Below are positions 32,407 through 40,748 of a DNA stretch of 64,000 bases, piece after piece (positions within the stretch are counted from its first letter, which is position 1; every line of letters starts with the position of its first letter). The DNA is from Gordonia sp. OPL2 (lineage in GTDB: Bacteria; Actinomycetota; Actinomycetes; Mycobacteriales; Mycobacteriaceae): assembly GCF_003797825.1 (NCBI RefSeq), contig NZ_RKME01000011.1, positions 1 through 64,000 of the forward strand, in the 5' to 3' direction. Under the pieces are notes generated by a model. It did not search any database. It had not been told where the DNA came from and worked only from the letters and a program-made list of their open reading frames with translations. The translations under genes and the position numbers were made by a program.

Positions 32407-33170
32407 AAAAGGTTCTGGCAGCCGTTGCGGCCACCGGGCTGCTCGTCATCGCCGGGTGTTCGTCGTCGGACGACACGACGTCGTCGAACTCGGAGGCGCC
32501 CGACTCGACCACGCTGAACGTCTCGGCGGCGGCGTCGTTGAAGAAGACGTTCACCGCGATCGCGGATCAGTTCGAGAAGGACAACGCCGGCGTCACGGTC
32601 ACACTCTCGTTCGACGGCTCGTCGACCCTGGTCAACCAGATCAAGCAGGGCGCACCCGCCGACGTCTTCGCGAGCGCGGACCAGAAGAACATGGACAAGC
32701 TCGGCGATCAGGCGGTCGACCCGAAGGTCTTCGCCACGAACACCCTCGTCATAGTCACGGCGCCGGGAAACCCGAAGGGCGTCAACTCTTTCGCCGACCT
32801 GAACAAGCCCGGTGTCACCACGGTGGTGTGTCAGGCCGCACAGCCGTGCGGCAACGCCACCGAGGCGGTCGAACGAGACACCGGGATCACCCTCTCCCCG
32901 GCGTCGGAGGAACAATCCGTCACCGCCGTGCTCACCAAGGTGACTGCAGGGCAGGCCGATGCGGGTCTCGTCTACGTCACCGACGCGAAGGGCGCGGGTG
33001 ACAAGGTTGCTACCGTCGTCGATCCGGCGTTCGCCGCCGTCGTCAACGAATACCCCATCGCCACGGTGCGCGGCGCCGCACACGAGGCGACCGCGAAAGA
33101 GTTCGTCGATGCTGTGCTCGGTCCGTCGGGCCAGCAGATCCTCGCCGACGCCGGTTTCGGGAAGCCTTGA
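32403..33170 (+). CDS. modA: Molybdate ABC transporter binding lipoprotein ModA
   Basis: A 255-residue solute-binding lipoprotein. The lipobox is VIAGC (Cys19). The ModA segments SAAASLKKTFTAIADQFEK, FDGSSTLVNQIKQGAPADVFASAD and the C-terminal YPIATVRGA pattern are clear; Ser and Val/Tyr groups in these loops hold the oxyanion. It captures molybdate at the outer face of the membrane for ModBC. The GTG start overlaps the previous stop and has aagga upstream. A Cys pair (VVCQAAQPCG) may form a disulfide. Confidence 0.93.
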   Translation: MKKVLAAVAATGLLVIAGCSSSDDTTSSNSEAPDSTTLNVSAAASLKKTFTAIADQFEKDNAGVTVTLSFDGSSTLVNQIKQGAPADVFASADQKNMDKLGDQAVDPKVFATNTLVIVTAPGNPKGVNSFADLNKPGVTTVVCQAAQPCGNATEAVERDTGITLSPASEEQSVTAVLTKVTAGQADAGLVYVTDAKGAGDKVATVVDPAFAAVVNEYPIATVRGAAHEATAKEFVDAVLGPSGQQILADAGFGKP

Positions 33171-33976
33171 CGGGCAGCAGAACCGCATCGTCGGGCGTAC
33201 CCACGTGGCTGTACGTTCCGGCTGCGCTCGGGGTGGGGCTGATCGTGCTCCCGCCGATCGCGCTGCTCGCCAAGACCCCATGGCACACCTTTGTCGAGCA
33301 GGTCACGTCGGAGTCGTCGAGGCAGGCTCTGGTGCTCTCGGTGCAGACCGCGACGATCAGCACGATCCTGTGCATCCTGCTCGGAGTGCCGATGGCGGTC
33401 GTGTTCGCGCGACATGACGGCGTCTTCGCTCGAGTGCTGAGATCCCTTGTGCTGCTGCCGCTCGTGCTGCCGCCGGTGGTCGGGGGCATCGCACTGCTGT
33501 ACACGTTCGGCCGGCTCGGGCTCGTCGGATCGCCGCTCCGCGAGATCGGCGTCGACATCGCGTTCAGCACGACGGCCGTCGTCCTGGCACAGACCTTCGT
33601 CGCGCTGCCGTTCCTCGTGATCAGTACCGAGGGTGCACTGCGGGTGGTCGGGACCCGCTACGAGGAGGTGGCCGCGACCCTCGGAGCCGGACCGACCAGA
33701 ACGCTGTGGCGGGTCACGATCCCGTTGGTGGTGCCGTCGTTGCTGGCTGGGATCGTCCTCGCATTCGCACGGGCGATGGGGGAGTTCGGCGCGACGATCA
33801 CGTTCGCCGGCAACGCACCCGGGATCACCCAGACCGCGCCGCTGGCGATCTACGTGGCCGAGATCGACGACCCGACCGCGGCGATCCCTCTGTCGCTCGT
33901 GCTCGTGGTGGTGTCGCTGGTGGTGGTCGTCGCTGTCCACGCGCGGCGGCGCGCACCGGAACGGACGGCGCTGTGA
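33167..33976 (+). CDS. modB: Molybdate ABC transporter permease ModB
   Basis: A 269-residue permease with six predicted helices and the EAA-type loop YEEVAATLGAGPTRTLWRVTIPL at ~164-186 that contacts the ATPase. Family segments LLLPLVLPPVVGGIALLYTFGR and RAMGEFGATITFAGN are typical of ModB. The TTG start overlaps the modA stop (TTGA), a rare but coherent coupling. It forms the membrane channel with ModA and ModC. Confidence 0.92.
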   Translation: MTGSRTASSGVPTWLYVPAALGVGLIVLPPIALLAKTPWHTFVEQVTSESSRQALVLSVQTATISTILCILLGVPMAVVFARHDGVFARVLRSLVLLPLVLPPVVGGIALLYTFGRLGLVGSPLREIGVDIAFSTTAVVLAQTFVALPFLVISTEGALRVVGTRYEEVAATLGAGPTRTLWRVTIPLVVPSLLAGIVLAFARAMGEFGATITFAGNAPGITQTAPLAIYVAEIDDPTAAIPLSLVLVVVSLVVVVAVHARRRAPERTAL

Positions 33977-35055
33977 GTGCCGGAACGTGCGCTGCAGGCG
34001 TCGGCGGACTGCACGTCCGAGCAGACAGTCGGGTTCCGTATCTCGATGTCGATCAACGCTTTCCACTGGGCAGCACGACGGCGTTGTTGGGCCCGAACGG
34101 CGCGGGCAAGTCGACGTTGCTGCGGATCATCGCGGGCCTGCACGACGGCGGTGGTGACACCCACGTGACCGTCGCGGATGAGGTCCTGCGGGACAGCAAG
34201 CATCGGGTTCCGGCGCATCGTCGCGGAGTGGCGATGCTGTCGCAGGAGGCTCGACTGTTCCCCCACCTGAGTGTCCGCGCGAACGTCGCCTTCGCGCCGT
34301 CCGCGCAGCATCTGTCGGCGGCCGTCGTCGCGGAGCGCGTCGAGAAATGGCTCGAGGTCACCGAGGTGACCGACCTCGCCGATCGTAAACCCGCCCAGCT
34401 CTCCGGTGGGCAGGCCCAGCGGGTCGCGATCGCGCGGGCGCTCGCCGCCGAGCCGCGAATCCTGTTGTTGGACGAACCGTTCCGGGCCCTCGACGTCGAC
34501 GTGGCGGGACGGGTGCGCGCGTTGCTGCGAGACGTCCTCTCCGACCACTCGAGGATCACCGTGATGGTCACCCACGACGTCGTCGACGTCGTGACGCTGG
34601 CCGATCGTGCCATGGTGATCGCCGCGGGCCGCCTCGCCGGTGAGGGGCCCGTGGGCGAGATGCTGGCGAACCCGGTGAACGACTTCGTCGCTCGACTGGC
34701 CGGCCTCAATCTCGTGTCCGGGGAGTGGGATGGCACCACCCTCGTCGGATCGGGTGTCACCGTGTCGGGCTCCCTGGCCGAGCCGGTGCGTCAGGGCCAA
34801 CGGGCCACCGCGGTGTTCGCCCCCGACGCGGTCGCGGTGTTCACATCGCCTCCCGCCGATACCAGCTTTCGCAACGTGTTCACGACGATCGTGGATCAGG
34901 TCGTCCCGCACGGGGATCGGGTGATCATCCGTGGCCGTGTCGGCGACGTGACGATCGGTGCGGAGGTCACCGGGAGCGCGCTTCTGGACCTCGGGCTCAC
35001 CGTCGGCGATCGCGTCCACTTCGCCGTGAAGGCCACCGCGGTCCGCGTCTACTGA
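33973..35055 (+). CDS. modC: Molybdate ABC transporter ATPase ModC
   Basis: A 360-residue ATPase with Walker A GPNGAGKST (~38-46), signature LSGGQAQR, Walker B ILLLDEPF, H-loop VTHD and a C-terminal TOBE domain (~290-358) typical of ModC. GTG 33973 overlaps the modB stop (GTGA). It drives molybdate import, which supplies molybdenum-cofactor enzymes. The last 7 bases overlap the convergent cyclase gene. Confidence 0.92.
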   Translation: MSAGTCAAGVGGLHVRADSRVPYLDVDQRFPLGSTTALLGPNGAGKSTLLRIIAGLHDGGGDTHVTVADEVLRDSKHRVPAHRRGVAMLSQEARLFPHLSVRANVAFAPSAQHLSAAVVAERVEKWLEVTEVTDLADRKPAQLSGGQAQRVAIARALAAEPRILLLDEPFRALDVDVAGRVRALLRDVLSDHSRITVMVTHDVVDVVTLADRAMVIAAGRLAGEGPVGEMLANPVNDFVARLAGLNLVSGEWDGTTLVGSGVTVSGSLAEPVRQGQRATAVFAPDAVAVFTSPPADTSFRNVFTTIVDQVVPHGDRVIIRGRVGDVTIGAEVTGSALLDLGLTVGDRVHFAVKATAVRVY

Positions 35056-35963
35056 TCGTGATGCCTGTTGACCTCGAGGGCTTTGGCCTTCAGTCGCTTG
35101 TATCCTCGGACACTCAGTGGTGGAATCGATTTCAGATACCAGCGGTCGTCGTCGGCGAGGGTGTCGCTCATCGGCTCGTCGACGAGAGTGGTGCCGGGGC
35201 GCGCCGATCCGGACAGGCGTGCCGCGACATTGACGGTCTCGCCGAACACATCGCCGAGCCGGCTGAGGACGTGGCCACGCGCAAGGCCCACTCGCAGTTG
35301 CGGAATCCGTTCGTCCGCCGACAATTCGTGTAGCGCGAGCGCAATCGCCGCGGCGTCCGACGGCTCGTGACAGGTGAACATCACTGCGTCTCCCAGCGTC
35401 TTCACGACATGACCGCCGTGGGCGGTGACGATCTCGAAGGTGTCCTCCTCGAACGATTCCAGGAGGGTTTCGAGTTCGTCGAGAGCGATCCGCCGCGACA
35501 GGCTCGTGTAACCGACGATGTCGGCGAATCCGACGATGAGGTCCATGCTCTGGTCCGACTCATGCTCGACCTGATGCTCCAGCGCCAGGGCGAGATGTCG
35601 TCGCCAGATCAGCTGCTGGATCTGGCCGAGCGCGGCACTCATCTGGTCGATGGTCCACGGGACGTCGGGGTTGCGGTCGAGCTCGCGGAGCTGATCGGCC
35701 TGCCAGTCGGCGAGCCGGGCCATCGTCTGGCCGATCGCCCGGGCCGTCGCCACCTGGGCGTCCTGGGGCATGGTGGTCTCGGAGTCGGCGAACAGCCGGA
35801 GAGCGTCGAGATCGTCGTCGCCGAAGATCTTGTCCGGGGTCGATTGACGTGCGAAACCGAAAGCATTCCACACCTTTTCGGCGTACTCGGGGGAGAGGCC
35901 GAGTTCGGCGATCAGTTCGTCGCGGGTGTAGCGGGGTGCGCGTCTGTCGTCGGAGGCGGTCAC
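35049..35963 (-). CDS. Class III adenylate cyclase with N-terminal regulatory domain
   Basis: A 304-residue cyclase. Residues ~1-140 form the helical regulatory domain seen in mycobacterial cyclases such as Rv1264 and Rv2212; the catalytic domain (~150-295) has metal Asp in FADIVGYTSLS, Lys and Asp in VVKTLGDAVMF, and the transition-state Asn and Arg in ETVNVAARLSG. All key residues appear intact, so an active homodimeric enzyme making cAMP is expected. Start at GTG 35963 drops a long Trp/Arg-rich upstream extension. It converges on modC with a 7-bp overlap. Confidence 0.85.
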   Translation of the reverse strand: MTASDDRRAPRYTRDELIAELGLSPEYAEKVWNAFGFARQSTPDKIFGDDDLDALRLFADSETTMPQDAQVATARAIGQTMARLADWQADQLRELDRNPDVPWTIDQMSAALGQIQQLIWRRHLALALEHQVEHESDQSMDLIVGFADIVGYTSLSRRIALDELETLLESFEEDTFEIVTAHGGHVVKTLGDAVMFTCHEPSDAAAIALALHELSADERIPQLRVGLARGHVLSRLGDVFGETVNVAARLSGSARPGTTLVDEPMSDTLADDDRWYLKSIPPLSVRGYKRLKAKALEVNRHHDQ

Positions 35964-36047
35964 CGGCTCAGCATAGAGAACCCGACGGGCTACGAGGTCG
36001 TGAAACCACGAGCACAGCTCACGGGCGGACACTGCAGGCGCGGTGAT

Positions 36048-36092
36048 CTCGACACGACGCCTCGCTTCGCTTGGTGCCTACTCGATCATCGG
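36048..36092. repeat. Dispersed repeat family A, copy 2
   Basis: ctcgacacgacgcctcgcttcgcttggtgcctactcgatcatcgg resembles the family-A sequence at 5196-5240 (ctcgatacgctgcctcgcctggcggctcgg...ctactcgatcagcgg). It lies just upstream of the porin promoter. Confidence 0.6.
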
Positions 36093-36121
36093 TAGGTCGG
36101 ATCGGATCTGCACCACGCTGA

Positions 36122-36168
36122 TTGACGAGCGCCCGATCCTGGCATATGTTCCTGAACTGATATCAGTT
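36122..36168 (+). promoter_or_regulatory. Catabolic-island promoter-operator 1 (porin genes)
   Basis: TTGACG at 36122-36127, a 17-bp spacer, TATGTT at 36145-36150, then after 4 nt the perfect palindrome AACTGATATCAGTT at 36155-36168. The transcription start should fall inside the palindrome, so a bound protein would block initiation. The same layout recurs at 39035-39081 and 55679-55725. Confidence 0.75.
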
Positions 36169-36200
36169 TTGTGAGCTGGATCATTCCGGAGAGGGAACGA

Positions 36201-36830
36201 ATGAGGACGATCAGTATCAGGTACGTCGGAGGCGTCGTGGCCGCGGTCGCGGCCGTCGGTCTGGCCACGATGGGGGCAGGTGGTGCGGTAGCGGCTCCGC
36301 TGCCCAATGGCTACAAGAACGCCACGGGTATCGACAATGAGTCGCTGCAGACCTGGCGTACCGGTGAGTCGGCGCTGCCGGCTCCGTCGGTCGCGAACAA
36401 CGGTGCGGGCCGGGCCGCAGTGCTCTCGGGTACTTATCGGGCCAAGGCCAGCGCCGGGGTCAACGGCAACGTCGCGGTCAAGGTCCTCATCGGCTGCCAG
36501 GTCGATATCACCGGGCTGGAGGGCGGCATCTCCGGCAGCATCACCCAGGCACTGAGCCCGTCGCTGTCGGGTTCGTTGACCATCCCGCTGAACCCGGGTC
36601 AGGTCAAGGTCGTCGACGTGACCGACAAGGACATCAAAGACGGCGGTGTGGCCGCGATCCAGCTCGATCAGTTCGGCATCAACGTCGAGAGCTGCGGCGG
36701 CTATGCCTCGGCACGCACCATCGTCAAGACCGTGGGCGCCAAGGGCTACAACACCGACGACGGCAGCGTCAACGGTGAGGGCACCTACCTGCAGTCGACC
36801 CTGTACGGCAAACCGTTCAGCCTCAACTAG
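36201..36830 (+). CDS. MspA-family porin
   Basis: A 209-residue secreted protein: signal peptide ending Ala-Val-Ala-Ala before APLPNGYK (~residue 32), then a beta-rich MspA domain ending in TLYGKPFSLN. MspA porins are octameric water-filled channels in the mycolic-acid outer membrane and admit small polar solutes. Two Cys (IGCQVD, VESCGG) may form a disulfide. The start has gagaggga upstream. Its promoter carries the island operator, so the porin is probably made only when the island substrate is present (inference). Confidence 0.88.
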   Translation: MRTISIRYVGGVVAAVAAVGLATMGAGGAVAAPLPNGYKNATGIDNESLQTWRTGESALPAPSVANNGAGRAAVLSGTYRAKASAGVNGNVAVKVLIGCQVDITGLEGGISGSITQALSPSLSGSLTIPLNPGQVKVVDVTDKDIKDGGVAAIQLDQFGINVESCGGYASARTIVKTVGAKGYNTDDGSVNGEGTYLQSTLYGKPFSLN

Positions 36831-36895
36831 ACCCGCACTGTCTCACCATCAAGAATTCTCTGCCGCAGGCAGACTCACATTCCAGAAGGACATTC

Positions 36896-37553
36896 ATGAA
36901 GACGATCGATACTCGTGTGGCCGCCGGCCTGGGTCTGGCCGGTGCCGTGGTGGTGGGGCTGAGCAGCCTCGGCGCCGGTGGCGCCGCTGCCCGGCGGTTA
37001 CCTGTCCACGACCCTCGTCGACGGCACCCCGGTGACCGTCCGTCTTTTCGACGAACACGTCAACGTCCAGAAGGCCGTCACCAACGTCGCCACCAGCCGT
37101 GAGGCGTGGCTGTCGGGCAAGGTCAAGGTCACCGTCGGCGGCAAGGCCACCGGCGGCACCATCAATGGTGGCTATCTCGTCGGCTGTCAGGTGAACTTCG
37201 GAGCGGGTGCCAACGGCGGTGTGGGAGTGACGGTGTCCCCCGACGGCAGTGGTGGCGCGAGCGCCGCCCCATCGGGCAACGCCGGTGGCGGTTTCACGCT
37301 CGGACCGGGCCAGTCCACCTATGTGCCGGTCATCAACACCACCTCCGGCGACAGCACCGCGTACAAGTACTACACGGTCAACGGGTACAAGTTCTCCGGA
37401 GCCACGGGAGGCGTCGCCTACAGTCAGGAGAAGTTCGGCCTCGACGGCTGCGCCGGCTACGCCTCGGCCAAGGCCAAGATCAAGGTGACCGTCAACACCG
37501 ACACCGTCAAGGGCGTCATCACCCTCTACGGAAAACCTTTCAGCCTCGGGTAG
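36896..37553 (+). pseudogene. MspA-family porin, frameshifted after the signal peptide
   Basis: A second MspA porin in two frames. From ATG 36896 (agaagga upstream) a proper signal peptide runs MKTIDTRVAAGLGLAGAVVV to GAGGAAA, then the frame turns Arg-rich and meaningless. The mature porin continues in another frame from about 36978 (APLPGGYLSTTLVDG...) to TLYGKPFSLG. The two join near 36978-36995 in a ggcgccggtggcgcc run, consistent with one extra or two missing bases. Either the gene is recently broken or the base call is wrong. The GTG at 36978 would give a porin without a signal peptide. Confidence 0.75.
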
Positions 37554-37583
37554 ATCGCCCGCTCACTCCGAGGGTGCGACGCG

Positions 37584-37616
37584 AAGGACGCCGATCAGTT
37601 TCTGATCGGCGTCCTT
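37584..37616. terminator. Strong terminator between porin and MFS genes
   Basis: AAGGACGCCGATCAG at 37584-37598 and CTGATCGGCGTCCTT at 37602-37616 are perfect 15-bp arms with a TTT loop, followed by tgtc. It terminates the porin operon. The stop codon of the convergent MFS gene lies inside the left arm. Confidence 0.85.
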
Positions 37617-39001
37617 TGTCTGGGCGGGGCGAAACCGGCCACCACCGCCGAAAGCGCCACGGCCGTACCGACCATCGCGAAGCCGATGGTGTATCCCGTA
37701 CCGGACGGCTCGCCGTCTGTGGTGGAACCGAGAGTCACCAGGCCGGCCATGAGGGCTGCGCCGACCGCCCCGCCGACGAGTCGGATGTTGACGTTCACGC
37801 CTGACACGGCGCCCGTCATCTCCTGCGGCACCGCCTCGAGAACCAGGTTGGAGACGGCGGAGAATGCCAGCCCGAGGCCGACTCCGACCACCGTGCACCA
37901 CAGCGCCACCGTGCCTGCTGTGTTGTGTGCTGCGGCGATCCCGAAGTATCCGCCGGAGGCGATGCCCGACCCGGTGATGAGAAGGCCGCGCGCACCGAAG
38001 CGTGCTGTCAGGCGACCGGCGCCGAGACCCAGAAGGAACATCCCGGCCGAGATCGGCAGGATGATGACTCCTGACGCTGTCACCGACGTGTCCAGCCCGA
38101 TCCCTTCGGCCGCCGGTCCTTGCAGGAATTGTGGGAGAGCGGTGAACGCCGCAAACATCCCGACGCCGAGCAGGAAGGAGGACAGGTGCGCCGTCCAGAC
38201 GGCCGGTGCACGCATGACCCGGAGGTCGATCAGGGGTGCGGTCGATCGGGTCTCGATCGCGGACCAGGTGACGGCCAGCAGAACGGCGACGCCGACGAGG
38301 GTCCACACCCTCCATGACAGCCAGCCGACCGAGGGCGCTTGGGTGATGGCGAGCAGGAGGCAGAGCAGCCACCCGGCAAGGAAAGTCGCCGCCGCCCAGT
38401 TGATTCCTCCGCCGTGGGTTCTGGGTTCGTCGGGAGCTATGACCCAGGCGGCCAGTGCGGCCGAGGCAGATATCGCGATCAACGGAATCCAGAACACCCA
38501 CCGGACGCCGAGCGAGGCCTCGATGGGCCCGGCCAGCACAATCCCCGCGCCGAAACCGACCGCGAGCAAAGCTGCCAGGAAGCCGATCGCCCCGGCGACC
38601 TTGTGTGCGGGGAACTCGTCGCGAATGATCCCGAAGGATGCCGGTAGTAGACCACCGGACAGACCTTGGATGACGCGAGCGGCGATCATCAGTGCGAGGG
38701 TGTCGGCGACAGCGGCCATGGCTGTTCCGAACCCCAGGACCACGAGCGATGCCACGAACATGCGTTTGCGGCCGAGGAGATCGCCGCAGCTGCCGGCGAT
38801 CGGCGTGAACACCGACGCCGACAAGAGGAAGGATGTCAGGACCCAGGTGACACCGACGGTCGAGGTGTCGAGTTCGGTCTGGAGGGCCGGGAGAACGGGG
38901 ATCACCACGGACTGCAGCAGGGCCATCGCGGCCGCGCTCGTCATGAGGACCAGGAAGGTGACGCGGTGGTCCCGGCCGGGACGTCCTGACTTCTCCAGCA
39001 C
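37595..39001 (-). CDS. MFS transporter, DHA2-like (14 helices)
   Basis: A 468-residue major facilitator with about 14 hydrophobic segments and the motif GDLLGRKRMFVASLVVLG between helices 2 and 3. Motif C-like Gly/Pro stretches (LLAVGFGAGIVLAGPI) suit a drug:H+ antiporter of the DHA2 class. It could export a toxic intermediate or import the substrate of the adjacent cluster. The GTG start has gaggag 9 nt upstream. It is divergent from the aldehyde dehydrogenase operon and shares the spacer with operator 2. The C-terminus lies in the terminator stem. Confidence 0.85.
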   Translation of the reverse strand: MLEKSGRPGRDHRVTFLVLMTSAAAMALLQSVVIPVLPALQTELDTSTVGVTWVLTSFLLSASVFTPIAGSCGDLLGRKRMFVASLVVLGFGTAMAAVADTLALMIAARVIQGLSGGLLPASFGIIRDEFPAHKVAGAIGFLAALLAVGFGAGIVLAGPIEASLGVRWVFWIPLIAISASAALAAWVIAPDEPRTHGGGINWAAATFLAGWLLCLLLAITQAPSVGWLSWRVWTLVGVAVLLAVTWSAIETRSTAPLIDLRVMRAPAVWTAHLSSFLLGVGMFAAFTALPQFLQGPAAEGIGLDTSVTASGVIILPISAGMFLLGLGAGRLTARFGARGLLITGSGIASGGYFGIAAAHNTAGTVALWCTVVGVGLGLAFSAVSNLVLEAVPQEMTGAVSGVNVNIRLVGGAVGAALMAGLVTLGSTTDGEPSGTGYTIGFAMVGTAVALSAVVAGFAPPRQRTPIRN

Positions 39002-39034
39002 TCTCGGAAGCTCCTCACGCCGGGCCCGATGTTG

Positions 39035-39081
39035 TTGACGTCACACTCCGGCAGGCCTACAGTAGCAAACTGATATCAGTT
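39035..39081 (+). promoter_or_regulatory. Catabolic-island promoter-operator 2 (aldehyde dehydrogenase)
   Basis: TTGACG at 39035-39040, a 17-bp spacer, TACAGT at 39058-39063, 4 nt, then AACTGATATCAGTT at 39068-39081, identical to operator 1. The palindrome would also fall in the core of any promoter reading left into the MFS gene (TACTGT on the minus strand), so one protein could control both directions. Confidence 0.75.
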
Positions 39082-39133
39082 CAACTTGTCCCGAGGCATT
39101 GACTCATCGGGCTCAGGCGCAAGGACGTGGCAT

Positions 39134-40684
39134 ATGTTCCCTACCGAGTACGACAGCTTCTACATCAACGGCGAGCGTCAGCCCGCATCCACGGATGCGC
39201 GGATCACGGTGATCTCGCCCAGCACGGAGAAGCCGGTCGGGTACGTGCCAGACGCTTCGCGCGAGGACATCGACGCCGCGGTCGCAGCCGCACGGGCAGC
39301 CTTCGATGGTTGGCGTGCACTCACCGCGCACGAGCGCGCAGAACACATCGAACGCCTTGCCGCCGCACTGATGTCGCGTGCCGAGGAGATGGCAGAACTG
39401 ATCACCAGTGAGCAGGGTGGCACACATTTCCTGTCAACCGTCTATCAGTCGATCTCAGGCACGATGAGCTTCAACTACAACGCCGAGGTCGCCAAGAACT
39501 ACCAGTTCGAGGAGATCCGGGTCAGTGATCTCAGCGAGTACGCCGGTAGTGGAGGGGGCAGCATCATCCCGATGGCGGGCAAGAGCCTCGTCGTCAAGGA
39601 ACCGATCGGTGTTGTCGCCATTCTTCCCGCTTTCAACTTCGCGGTCCCGGCCATCGGTCAGAAGGTGGGACCCGCGTTGGCCGCCGGATGCACTGTGGTG
39701 CTCAAGGTTCCGGAGCAGAATCCGCTGGGCTCGTTCGCGGTCGGGCAGGTGGCCGAGGAGATCGGCTTTCCTGCAGGCGTTCTCAACATCGTCTCGGCGA
39801 CTGCGGAGTCCTCTCAGTACCTCGTGTCGCATCCTGGCGTCGACATGGTCAGCTTCACCGGCTCCACGAACGTTGGTCGTGCCATTGCCTCGGCGTGCGC
39901 CGAGCTGGTTCGGCCGGTGGTGCTCGAGCTCGGCGGGAAGTCGGCAGCGATCATCCTCGACGACGCCGATCCGGCCGATGTCGTGCCGACGCTCACCGGG
40001 GCCAGCATCGGCACCAACTCGGGGCAGAGTTGCGTGTGCCCGTCGCGCTTCCTGGTCCCTGCCTCGCGCTACGAGGAGTACGCCGAGCTCTTCGCCTCAG
40101 CATTCGAGTCGCTCCAGGTCGGCGATCCGTGGGATGAGGGAACAGTGGTGGGGCCCCTCATCAGTGAGGCACACCGCGAACGTGTCGAGCGGCATATCGC
40201 GCGGGCAAAGGAGCAGGGCGCCACGATCCGTTCGGGCGGCGACCGGCCCGAGGAGCCGGCGCAGGGCTGGTACGTGCGGCCCACCTTGATCACCGACGTC
40301 ACGAACGACATGGACATCGCTCAGGAAGAGGTCTTCGGACCGGTTGTGGCGATGATCTCCTACGACGACGAGGCCGACGCGATCAGCATCGCCAACGACA
40401 GCAAGTACGGGCTCTCGGGATCGGTGTACACCAAGGACGTGATGAAGGGTTTCGACATCGCGCGGCGCATCGAATCGGGCACCTTCTCGATCAACACGCT
40501 CGCGGCTGATCTCGGGTCGCCATTCGGCGGATTCAAGCAGTCGGGCCTGGGACGTGAACACGGCCCCACCGCGATCGAGGAGTTCCTGCAGACCAAGACG
40601 ATCTCGATCGATCCCACCGGCGAGTTGCCTGCCGAACTCGTCGAGGGTCGTGCTGTGGGAACGGGTCCGGGCACCCGGCACTGA
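39134..40684 (+). CDS. Aldehyde dehydrogenase family protein
   Basis: A 516-residue NAD(P)-dependent aldehyde dehydrogenase. Visible marks are the cofactor turn FTGSTNVGRAIA, the catalytic Glu in LELGGKSA, the catalytic Cys in NSGQSCVCPSRF and the C-terminal GGFKQSGLGREHG. It oxidises an aldehyde to an acid or, less likely, to a CoA ester. ATG 39134 has aagga 8 nt upstream. It is the first gene of an operon with the FAD dehydrogenase and is driven by promoter-operator 2. Together with the Zn-alcohol dehydrogenase it could carry an alcohol to an acid ready for CoA activation (inference). Confidence 0.9.
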   Translation: MFPTEYDSFYINGERQPASTDARITVISPSTEKPVGYVPDASREDIDAAVAAARAAFDGWRALTAHERAEHIERLAAALMSRAEEMAELITSEQGGTHFLSTVYQSISGTMSFNYNAEVAKNYQFEEIRVSDLSEYAGSGGGSIIPMAGKSLVVKEPIGVVAILPAFNFAVPAIGQKVGPALAAGCTVVLKVPEQNPLGSFAVGQVAEEIGFPAGVLNIVSATAESSQYLVSHPGVDMVSFTGSTNVGRAIASACAELVRPVVLELGGKSAAIILDDADPADVVPTLTGASIGTNSGQSCVCPSRFLVPASRYEEYAELFASAFESLQVGDPWDEGTVVGPLISEAHRERVERHIARAKEQGATIRSGGDRPEEPAQGWYVRPTLITDVTNDMDIAQEEVFGPVVAMISYDDEADAISIANDSKYGLSGSVYTKDVMKGFDIARRIESGTFSINTLAADLGSPFGGFKQSGLGREHGPTAIEEFLQTKTISIDPTGELPAELVEGRAVGTGPGTRH

Positions 40685-40748
40685 GCCGAGACGTCACTCC
40701 GTTATCGCATGCGTCATCGACGCAACCTGCAACGCACAGGGAGATCGA

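Noticed and set aside
36978..37553. Second porin read as an intact gene from GTG 36978
   Set aside because: That start lacks a signal peptide, which a porin needs; a proper signal peptide with ribosome site lies just upstream in another frame.
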